From NCBI RefSeq assembly GCF_024763615.1, contig NW_026604737.1:62001-126000 (forward strand): DNA of 64,000 bases, read 5' to 3'. Source of the DNA: Phlebotomus papatasi. Its lineage: Eukaryota; Arthropoda; Insecta; Diptera; Psychodidae. A program made the translations under genes and the position numbers. Under the pieces are notes generated by a model. That model made no database searches and was not told where the DNA came from. It worked only from the letters and a program-made list of their open reading frames with translations. This document shows, piece after piece, positions 39,901-51,900 of the stretch (positions within the stretch are counted from its first letter, which is position 1; the number at the start of each line of letters is the position of its first letter).

Positions 39901-42900
39901 GAAGTGTTTTGTGTGATTTATTGTTATTTAAAATTGCATTTTCCTCATACGAGTAATTATTTCTTCGAGCAACTGAAAAAGTGCTAAATAAATTATTGAG
40001 GTATGACTATGTAATTTTTAGCTATGATTCTTTTAATAATCACAGGTTCTTTGAATCTGTTTACTGACCTGTGTAACATGTGTAGGGGAAATCTGGGGAA
40101 AAATAAATATGGGATAATTGTATGCAATGATTTTTATGTTTGCTGGACTTTATGTCAACCATTTGTTCAGTGGATAAGATTAACTACAGTATCTATAAAT
40201 TTATGAGAGACTGGGGTAGAATTAGCCACCAAATGAAATTTTTCATTTCGTATAATTTGTAAAAAAAAAAATGTTTTTATGATGCTGATAAATATTTCTA
40301 TGAATAGTAAAGGAAGTATATATACATATTTAGAATAAAGTGTGGTTTCCCCAATATTCCTTCGAAGGCAAACTTTTCCCTATGTTTAATCTATCTTGTA
40401 ATAAAACCATTTTAAGCAATTGGAAGTGAACTTAAAATATGTATGGCACCTTTAAAATAAGGCTGTTTCTCCTAATTATAAACGAAATAGGTCCTTTTCA
40501 TAATTTAATTTAGTTCTACAAACCAATTGTGAAGCTGAATTGTATGATGATAGGGATCAGTTCTACTTAAAAATTGGAGAAAAAAGCTTAATTTTAAAGC
40601 TTCTCTAATTCAAAGGTACACCATTTCCCACTAAAGTGAAATTGATCCGATGATATAATCACAGTTCTCATAAATTAGAAATTTAATTAATTTAAATTCA
40701 TCACCGAGTGATACTTTAAAATGAGTGAAATGGAAGTTTTACCCATCAGTAATCATTTTTCTAATAAATTTCGTGGCTAAATTTTTTCCATATTTTCCAA
40801 TTTTTTTACCAAAGACTCCTGGAATATTTCACGCTGAAGTGTCTCCTGTGACATGCAGAGAATGACTTTGTGTCTTAAATTGTGCTTTCTTGCAGAAAGT
40901 TGCCTCCATTGTGTTATACAGGTTTCAGAAGTTTCAGGTTTTAGCCTAGTTTGCGAAAGCCTCCTAAAATTCTAATAAAGCAATTTTTGTGGTTTTTTAA
41001 AATATAATGATAAAACTAATCTTAACTTAAAATTTTGTCAAACTTCTTTTCTGAGAACACATCAAAGAAGTTAAGCCATATGGATAAAGTTTTATACGGG
41101 TTTCAGGCCTAAGGTTTAGCCAAATGACTTAACTGCTTTAATCTCTTATCTATCACGATTTTTTTGGAAACACTTAACTTAGGAATGGATTATTAAAGAT
41201 GAATGACCTATTATAGGCTCTTAAAAAGCAATGAAATTGCTCGCTATTTAGGATTTTGAGACCTTCGGGAACTTGGCTAAACTTCTTCTAGTCTGAAGCC
41301 CGCTTTAAGTCTGAAGCCCGTATTAGGTGCATTCCTACCAGGTTGACGTTGAGAACGCATCCGTTCTCTTTGGGCAAAGGGTTCTATTTAGTCAATATTA
41401 TATGGCTTTCTTTCTCAAAGTATATGCTTAAGTGTTGATTTCCTTAAAATAATCGAATTTCATAGGACATTTTACTTTCATAATTTCAACGTTTTTTTTA
41501 AGAAGATAATTTTTATTTAATGAGTCTTTCGAAAGGATATCTGGTGCGGTGTCAGCCAAAATCCCGAACGCCAAAATTTCGAAAAGGCCAAAATCCCGAA
41601 TTTTCAAAATCCTGAAAGGGATGAAATTGTATGGAGGAAAATGTTTAGAATAATTTCATAAGACACAGAAGATTTCCCTTTGCCTCCAGCAAGCGCGGGT
41701 ACAATCGTGGGAGTAGCTGTGGCACTTTTAAGAATTCGGGATTTTGGCTTTCAGGATTTTGGCCCATTATTCGGGATTTTGGCTGACACCGCACCAGATA
41801 TCCTTTCGAATATATGGTATATTCGAAATATGAAAGAGATTTCTGACTCGACTCGCAAAGTTGTGAGTTCGAGTCGATATCTCATACCGTTTCAATTTTT
41901 TGATATGGATCAAAAGGCTGGAAAATCCTCAAGCCATTGAATATATTTCCACCGTGTCCACACATTTTATGTCTCATACATAATTTCACACTGAAGGCTA
42001 GTGCTTTAGTTTTGAAAATGCTGGGCGTTTTTAAGATCACTGAGAAAAAAAGAGGGTGCGATCAACTTTTTTTCCTCAGAACTTTAACACTTTTTAGGTG
42101 TAAAAATATATCAACATTTTTTAATGTTAATTTTACACCTTTTTAAGGGTAAAATTAACATGAAAAAGGGTAACTTTAACCCATAATACACCTAAAAAGG
42201 GTAATATTTACACCGATTTTGGATCAATACTGCAGGGTAAAATTAACATTTCAGGAATGTTATTTTAACTTTTTCGGATTTCTCTCAGTGATAGAGCAGA
42301 AAGAATTACAAGAATTACAAGACCTTTCAAAAAAATCCAAATTTAACCAAATCCATTGAAAATTATACCCTCCAGGGTGGTTGAACTTTGACCTTGAATG
42401 CCCTTCCGGTGATAGGTGTCAATGGATTAATGTTTAGCTGAACTACCTCCAAACCAAAACATACCCAAAAACGAACGAAATCGCCAAGGCCAATTTTGAC
42501 ATTAAGTCAAAAAACATGTTTTTTTTGGAGGGATGGAAGGGGTGGAGGCTGGAGGCTGGAGGGTAATTTGGGTAAATTAGTTTGCTAGAAAATGTTGACT
42601 TGTGGGGATTACCGAAGACCGGAATATCTCTTACCACTTGGAAGCCAGGATAGTGAGAAGTCGAAAAAAATCTGGATTGTGGGCACTGCTCTCCCGTGGA
42701 GTTCAAGCAGTTAAAATAGATAAAGCTGCTTTATGGATTCTCTAACTTTTTTAATTCAATTGTTCTTTTATTTGCTTGAATGGAAAAAATATGAAAAAAA
42801 GACTTTAAAAAGTAGTTTTTCCCCAATGTCAAGGATATTATTACTCTCTAGGTCTAGTGCTTGCATCATTGTGTTATTTTTTTTTGCAGTAAAAATTCAA

Positions 42901-45900
42901 TTTACTCTTCATAAAAGATTGATCTATACATTATTATATTCCAATGCCCAGCCCATTTTCAAAACTAAAGCAACTACCTAACCTTCAATGTGAAGTATGG
43001 ATGAGTGATAAAATGTGTGGAAACACATTCAATGGCTTGAGGAAATGAAAATTTCATGATAAGAAGGAATTTAATTGAGAATTATGTGAAAATGTTGTAG
43101 AATTATATTGATTGTTTTCCAAGAATAGGAAAATTTCTAGTGCCCTTTCTTGGAGAGAATTGTTTCTTAAAACAATTCTCTAAAAGCTTCTCTAAAAGCT
43201 AAAAAAAACTTAAAAATCGTAACAAAAAAAAAGAGTTTAATTGGCTTTGTGTGCGAGGAAATGAAGCTGGACAATGGAGTAAAAAGTTTGTTGTATGACG
43301 AATTGGTTTGATGAGGGAAAATCCCAGAGGTATAAAGGGCGAAAATTCTCCTGACTAATTCCCGTTTCCCCACAGCGGAAATCACTCGCTTATATTGTGT
43401 CTAAAATGTCGCAGAAAGAGCAAGTGTCGTAAATTTCCACAACAATTTCCGCTTTAGCTCATATTTATCCAAATATTATGATTTTGCAGTCGTGTTAGCA
43501 GAAAATAATGCTCACTAATTCAACACACTACTTTCTGATCCTGCTTTGTGTGGTGTTTGTTCTTGGGGCTGCGGCCCAAAACAGTTCCTACTCAATTAGG
43601 TGAGATTCTTAATAATCTCACCTACTATAATCCTAATAAAATTTCATGTCGTCCGATCGAGCTCAAATTTGGCCAAAATGTGTTTCATCACTTCCTGATC
43701 ACGAATATGTGGCTAATTTACTTTCCCGGCCGGCCGCTCTTTGGAGCTTAATAGCTCCTAAACTAAAAAAGATATCGTCTTGCGGTTTTCGGAAATGGTT
43801 ATATATCGTATTAAAATTGCAACTTGGTGCATTGACCCCCCTTTCCACCATTTTGAATACCCCCCTTTTTTGTTTTCTCAATGGCTCCGCCCCTATGGCA
43901 TCGATCGGGCTCAAATTTTAGTATGTTATAGATGGGTCTTACAGCTTTCGATCAATACCAAACCTAAGGACCTCCGACCCCCCTGACCCGAGCTATAAAG
44001 GTCCAAAAAAATTTCTTAAAATGGCCATAACTCCGGTTCTAATTGTCAGAATTTAAAAAGTGAGGGCGTTTCAAAAAGCTCTCGTAAAATTCCACTTCCC
44101 TTTCTACCATCGTAAGTTCATAAAACCACCGCTAGGAGCGCTATTTTTAAAGATTTTTCAATTTTCTAAGTTAAATAATTCAAAAATTCTTTTGTGTATC
44201 GGGCTGAAATTTTAGTATGTTGTAGCCGCTAATTATACCTACCAAACAAAAAAAAATACTTAAGTCGATCGATAACCCCTGACCCGAGCTATAAGGGGTC
44301 AAATTTCGAATATTGACCGACCTCTATCTCCGGTTCTAATTAACATTTTCAGCTAAATTTTGGGTTTTTGGTTTTGTCTCGATGAGCACTTTCAGATGGA
44401 AGTTCAAAAAGTCACCACAGGTGGCACTGCGATAGCGTCAAAATTCATCAAAATTCAAATTCATTTTTCTCAAAAACGTCATTGTGCAAGTTAATCAAAT
44501 TAGAGTGTTGTAGTCCAGTCTAGGACTTTTCCAAAAGTAAGTGTACTTAGGTACTGTAAGTGCGGTGTGGTTATAATAGAACCGGAGATATGAGGGGTCA
44601 AAGTTCACGAAATTCAAAAAATCATATCTCCGGTTCTATTTGGCCGATTTTGATAAGTGAGGGCTTAAACGAAAGATCTCACCAAATGCTACAACTTTCT
44701 AGAATATTTGAACTTCGTGGGACCAACACCAGGGGCGCCACAGTCGAAAAACCAATTTCAATATCACATAACCTCAATTATCTCGACTGTCGCTGAACCG
44801 ATTTTGATGATTAATAATACCAATAATAATGCTGGCACAACATTCCATGAAGGAACTAGGCCTTCCCGGAAGGGGATTTCTAGACATGCATTATTATTTT
44901 TTTCTTGTACGGGATGAGGTTGTCAGTCCCATGCCCGTGGAATCAAGTGCAGTGAAGCTCACTGGATGCAATCCGAACACCTTTAACGCCAGAAAAATTC
45001 CTGGTGACCTAAAGGGAATTCGAACTCGGGACACTTGCATCATAGAGCGAGTGCTCTACCACTTGACCCATTGAGTGCTTTGATGATTACTTCGACATAA
45101 TTGTAGAGGACATTTGTGTCTACATTTCGTCCATACATCATTTTCCGCTCAGACTACGCTATCTCTCCGATTTTGCCGTTTAAGTGTGAAAAAATCGATT
45201 TTTCCCATAATAACGCTTTGAAATCGCTCAGATGCCAATTTGACTGCCTCTACTCCACCAAGACATTAAAAATAGGGTTTTAAATGGAAAGTCTCACAAA
45301 ATACAACAATTATTTGATATAGTTGAAGTTTATCAAATGAACACTTGGGGCGCTCTGGTCGAAAAAACGAGTTGAGAAACAAAAAACCGCGCTTATCTTG
45401 GCTTCTGAGTAATCGATGAGATCATGTTCTATGGCAAAATGATAGAGAATATTCTGGTCTACATTTCACCCATATATCACTTTTCTGTCACTCCATCCAA
45501 ATCCTTGGTATTTTGGTTTAAATACAAAATTTGTATAATTTCACGAATTTGATTTAATATAACTGAATGGCGTCCCCCAACTTCAGCTCTAAATCGAATT
45601 TGCGTACATTTCGAATTAGCTCACATTAAGAATCTCACCTACATAAGCCGGTTAGGATTATCTGTCCCTTTTTTTGTAGCTCTTCTGTATTGAATTGACT
45701 AATAATCTCGTTCTCGTGATCAGAATTAAATGCCATTTTTTTTTTGTAAAATAGAAAAACATAAAAAGTAAACAATGTTTAAAACAAGACAAACTTTTTG
45801 TTAGTAAATACAAATAAAATTTAATCAGCTGATGGTAATATTTCTTTCACGTGCTGTAATAAAGCTTGATAGTTTTTGCAATATACACATTTTGCGATTA

Positions 45901-48900
45901 CCCTCCTGTCTGAGTCAGCTCATAAGGATAGAGAAAAACTTACCCAGGTTATAAAGTATATCGTAGAAAATTGCCACAAAATTCATATTTTGAGGAAATG
46001 CAAGAAATTAGTAAATTAAAGCAATTTCGCTCTATTTTCTTAAGTTGAAACATTGTTTTTTTTTTGACTCCATTTGATTCTCTGTTGTTGCAGAGGAAAT
46101 CCGACCGGCACTGTTCGGTTCACCACCACCACCTGTTGCCTCTGAGGCCAATTTCAGTGACATCAGTTTGGAACCAAGTGCTGAACAGCAGGGATCCTTT
46201 TTGGGGGCTTCATCAGAGCCTCAATTGTACAATCCACTGCAGGGAATTGATCCTTACGGCGGAAGTACTGGGGAAAAGCCTTTATCAGTAAATCAACAAG
46301 GGGGTGATTCTCTATTCAGTCCACTTGTTCAGGCAACACAGCTGAAGGAATCTCTGCAGCATATTCCCTCAGTGGCATCTACGGTATTTTCAACTTTTTC
46401 CAGCATCCTCAAAGGTAGCACGGGGGAACAAAGTGAGCCATTGAGTGGCCAGGAAAGTACCATAAATCCCCCTCAAGGTGCCTACAGAAGTCCTTTGGAT
46501 GCAATTTATGAACAACAGGTGCTGAATCAAACATCACAGAATCCCGTGGAACAACCACAGGCATCTCCATTGCTCTTTTCTCCGGAAGATCCGGCTATAT
46601 CAGCTTTTTCAGCCGGTCATACGCCTCCGCCTCCAACTGCAACATCCACCAATACTTTCCGTCTTGGTGGTAACAAGAAGAAGACTTACGCACCTGTTCC
46701 CGGACTGTCTAGTGGAAATATTGCTCAGGAAGCACCAGCATTTCCTCCACAGACACATAATTTACCACCAATTCCAGTTCCTGAGCATAAGCCTGTAACT
46801 CCACCACCTGTGAATTTCTATTCACCACCTCAGCAGCCAGCTGCTCCACAGGTAGCTCCCATCATTCCGTCTGTTCCGGAACAGCAGGCACAAGTACCTC
46901 AGGGGAATCAAAATAAATTTTCTCTGTCATCATTTTTCTCAGCTCCGATCCTTGATCGTTTTCAAGGCAAGAGCAGTGTGCAGGAAGTGCCAGTTGCAGC
47001 TGAAATATCTTCTGTAGATTCTGTTGGAAGCATTCCAGGTCAGGAAAAATTAATTCAGCCAGCAGTGCAAGCACCAGTTTTTATTAATCCTCAACTGTTC
47101 AATACAAATCCACTTGGTGGTTCTTTGAGAGGACAGGGTATCTCTCCGAAATCTTCTTCTGCTATTCCTGAGCCTCCAGTGAGTCAAGGTCCATTCTTTA
47201 GTCCTCAAGGGAATCAGCCAGGACCACCTCCAGCGAGTCAAGTTCCATTTTCCTCTGCTTCTCAAGTTCCGCCTGAGCCTCCTTTGGCAAGCCAAGGTCC
47301 ATTCTTTACTTCCCAAGGGAATCAGTCAGGAGTATCTCCAGCGAGCCAAGTTCCATTCTCTTCTGCTCCTCAAGTGATTCAACCAGAGGCATCTCCAGTG
47401 AATCAGTCTAAACCACCTTCTGCAAGCCCAGTTGCATTCTTTGCTCCTCAAGTGACTCAGCCTGAACCGTCTCCAAAAAGTCAATTTGCACCTCCTCCAA
47501 CAGCTTCTGTTCTCCAAGGGAATCATCCTGGACCTATTACAGGAAGTTCTGCTCCTCAAGTGACTCAAGCACAGATATTTCCTCCTGAATCTGTTTCTGG
47601 GAGCCAAAGCGGATTTTTTGCTCCTCCATCAACTTTTCCTCCTTCAACGCCTACTGTTCCCCTGTATCCTCCATCAGTACAGCCTCAAGCTCAACCAGGC
47701 TTTCCACCTGTCCAGACATCAGTAAAATCCGAAACACCATCAGCGCCACCACCAACAAACACTGCCAATCCCTTCAGTGGATATCGTTTGGCCAAGAAAA
47801 AAACTCCGACATACAAGAATTCACTGATTCCAGAGACAAAGACAACTTTCTTCGTGCCGGAATCCAATCAAACTCCCTCAGTGCCAGTAAATTTTTTCAC
47901 ACCATCTCAAGCACCAAGTGCATTTGTCCAAGCAACATCTCAAGCCCCCGCAGCTCCGCAGGCAGAGCTAAAGATTGAGACAAAAGTCTCATCACCGACA
48001 ATTTTCAAGTCCACTTCAGAACCTGTACCTTCAGTTCAACCGGATCAGGCATTTTTCCTGCCCAAGAGTCCGATTGACGAGAAAGTTCCCTATACACCAG
48101 AAAAATCGCACATTGATCAATTGTGTACGGAATTGGAGGCAACGACACTGCCCAAAGTTACACAGACAGTCAATTTTTTCGGTGATCAATCAGCTAATTG
48201 GTTTGACACCAATCAAAACGCCCAATTGCCAACAGATCACACCACAGAGGACGTGAATAAGAATCAAACTGATATTCATGCCAGTTTCTTCGATTGTCCG
48301 CCAGAATTGAAGCCAGACGAAGTGCAGCCCAATTTCTTTAGTTTTCCAAAACCCTCGGCAGACGACGTGAGTATCAACAATAATTCTCTGATTGTGGAGA
48401 AATCTTCAGTGGACGATAGCAAAGTGTCTCTGGCATCTTTTCCATCCAACGAACGTGAGCAGCAATCGCAAATTTTAGGTGGTACTCTGCCAAACGGAGA
48501 CCAAATTAAGGAAGCTTCTACAGAAAGCAAACAGGTAATATTGTTTTTTTTTTCTAGAAAATTTTAAAAGATGCACGGATTTTCTATTAAAAAAAATCTA
48601 TTTTATTTATTGACTGAACAACTCTTGAACTTGACGTTGATTTAATGGGATTTGAAATACGTAATTATATATAGAAATTTTAGTGCTCTTCCTGCAAATT
48701 ACAGAGAGATCATAAAAGAAAATTCTCAGCTAACCGCAAGGCTTAATGGAAATATGGAAAATCCATCAGAGAGAGAATAATAATTTCTTACTCAATAACG
48801 TGGGGCAATGTAACAATTGACTTTGATACTTTTCGTTGCATTGTAATCAACTGCACTGCAACATGAAATATTTTGCAAATAATTGGAAATGAGAAAAAAG

Positions 48901-51900
48901 ATTTTATTAAATCAATAAATTTATTGTTTTTTTTTTGCAATAATGCTACATAAAATATAATGCTATTAATAATTTAATAATTTAATGTTAATTATTTATT
49001 GTATTGTTTTTTTAATGCAATAATTTTATTATATTTTCCAGAATTTTATTTCCCAAAAAATTTGCTGATAAATATTTCTTTGTTTTTATATATTAAATTT
49101 TAATTGTGATATTTTGAAATAAATTTTCAGAATTACTTAAAGTAATTTGGTACTTAAGATACCAAAGTTCGGCCAGTTTGCAATTTCGCCCATTTTTTTG
49201 TTCCTAAAATTTTCATGCATTATAAGTTTTTTTTCATGCTCTGTCTAATGCTAAACGAAAAATATCCCTTTGACGAACGAGATAATGTGAAAAACACTCT
49301 TGAAAAGCCCTGAAAGGGCAAGGAAGGATCTATTAGACAAAGCTATGTCTATATTTTTAGAAAAAAACAAAGAAGATGGCCTATCCAAGTTCAGGTTACA
49401 AGTAACACTGCTCAAGAAGAAGTAACAAAAAAAATTTATTTGTATTAAAAATATTATATTTCAAACATAATAATTTGGCGGTTACATGAAAATATGTCGA
49501 AATTTAGTATCGTTACCCTAATAGCCTTATTTTCAAAAGTCCGCTACAAGTAATATTGGTAGAAAAAAGACTTCATGGAAATTCCCTATATTTTTTCTAT
49601 TTTTTTTTATATTCCCGGTGAAACTAAAAAATATATAATACATTTCAGTATCCAAAATGCTTTAAAGAAATTTTATCAATGGAAAGATAAGCCACGCCCC
49701 ATACAATTTTTCTAGTTTACATCCCTTCTTAGGAATTTAAACTTAGAGTTTAATAGACATTTATTTATTTTCCACACACATTTTGACTTACTTTATAGCA
49801 AGCTTCCGTAAATTTTAAAAAAATACCTAAATGATATATTTTTGATAGGAAATTTGTTCCTCTACACCTTTGTAAAACACCGTTTTCTCTATCTGAACAA
49901 GAAAAGCGTCTTTCAAGTTATTTTATAAAAAAAACTCAAAGAGATTGCAAATCATTTGACCAATGCAAACAACAAGCGGCGACACATGACATTGATGTTT
50001 CTTTTTGTCGGAAGACATCAGAAATTGCTTCGATTTTTCTTACCCTTTGCTACATAGTTTTTGTTACTTTTTACCCCAAGTTGTCGTTTTTAATAAAAAC
50101 ATTTCTGGAGCAAAGAATCTTTGTAAAATTGTAAAATAGGTAGGGTAAATTAAGCTAATTCAAAACCTGCTCCAAATGGAAATTTGTCGCTATTCCAAAT
50201 GGAAACGTCATTTTTTCCATGATAAATACAGTACTAAATTATTATTTATATAATTTTCTCAAATCTATATCAAAATTCAAACTCGTTTTTCTCAAAAACG
50301 CCATTGTGCAAGTTAATCAAATTTTAGAGTGTTGTAGTCTAAGGTATAAGGTTTCCAAAAAGTGTCGTGGGTTCTCTGTAGTTAAAATAGAACCGGAGAT
50401 ATGAGGGGTCAAAATTCACGAAATTCAAAAAATCATATCTCCGGTTCTATTTGACCTATTTTGATTAGTGATGGCTCAAATAAAAGATCTTTCAAAATGC
50501 TTCAACTTTCTTGGACATTTTGACTTTCTAGGAGCATCACCAGGGGCGCCACAGTCGAAAAACCAATTTCAATATCACATAACATAAATTATCTCGACTA
50601 TCGCTAAACCGATTTTAATTATTACTTCGACATAATTGTAGAGGACATTTGTGTCTACATTTCGTCCATACATTATTTTCGGCTCAGACTACGCTATCTC
50701 TCCGATTTCGCCGTTTAAGCGTGAAAAAATTGTTTCTTCCCATAAAACCGCTTTGACACCACTCAGATGCCAATTTGACTGCTTCTACTCGACCAAGACA
50801 CTTAAAATAGGGTTTTAAATGCAAAGTCTCACAAAATACAACAATTCTTTGATATAGTTGAAGTTCATCAAATGAACACTTGGGGCGCTCTGGACGAAGA
50901 ACGAGTTCAGAAACAAACAACCTCGATTATCTCGGCTTCTGATTAATCGATGAGATCAAGTTCTACAGCAAAATTATAGAGAACATTCTGGTCTACATTT
51001 CACCCATATCACTTTTCTGTCAGTCCATCCAAATCCTTGATATTTTGGCTTAAATACAAAATTTGTATTTGTATGAATTTGATTCAAGATAACTGAATGG
51101 TGTACCCCAACTTCAGCTCTAAATCGAATTTGCATTCATTCTGAGTTAGCTCACGTTAAGAATCTCACCTACATAAGCCGGTTAGGATTATTTGTCCTTT
51201 TTTAAGATTAAAAAACATGATCTCTATTATTATAATTTTTATTATTTTGATGTATGACATGATATTTATTATGATTTATGATAACTCCACGGAAATAGCA
51301 GTATTTCCTCGATTTTGAGTTATATGTTTCGCCTCCTTACCCGCCATAAGGGTCGTATTATGATAGAACTTTGGAAATCTGAAGTCAAAGATTTAAAAGG
51401 CTCTAAGTTTAAATGATTAAAGTACAAAAACAGCGTCCGTGATAATATTGTCCTCAGGGACCTCTCGAAATTTCATTTTTCAATACGTTTTTGCATAGAT
51501 GCACTGAAGACTATTGGCAAGTTTTTTCCTAAAGAGAATTGACTTATCAGTTTTGAAATTGTGCGTTAAAAGCTATCAAAAAATACATAGGGGAAAGGCT
51601 CATAATTTTAGACAGTTTCTAAATTTGGACACTTTGAAGGTAAAATTGGACACTAAAAATAAATTGATTAAAATTATGAATTTTTATTCCAATATTTGAT
51701 GAATAATGAATATCTAAATATTTGTTCTTTTTGGAAGATTTTAACACTAAATACGTTAAATTTTGAATATGATTTAAGTTAAAATTGCTTTGTTGAAAAT
51801 TCAGTGTGAGCAATTGCTTACGAGAAATATGACAGAACTTTGTGTTTACTTCTGTCTCATTTAGCTGTGATGAAGTACTAACAATGTTTCTTCGCTTTTT

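Noticed and set aside
43548..44000. Overlapping short frames of 67-91 codons in the large repeat
   Set aside because: They fall inside a degenerate repeated element, overlap in several frames and show no domain.
45005..45078. Genuine tRNA gene on the minus strand
   Set aside because: A-box and B-box are present, but the acceptor stem does not pair properly and the sequence continues into a SINE body with 11-bp target duplications.
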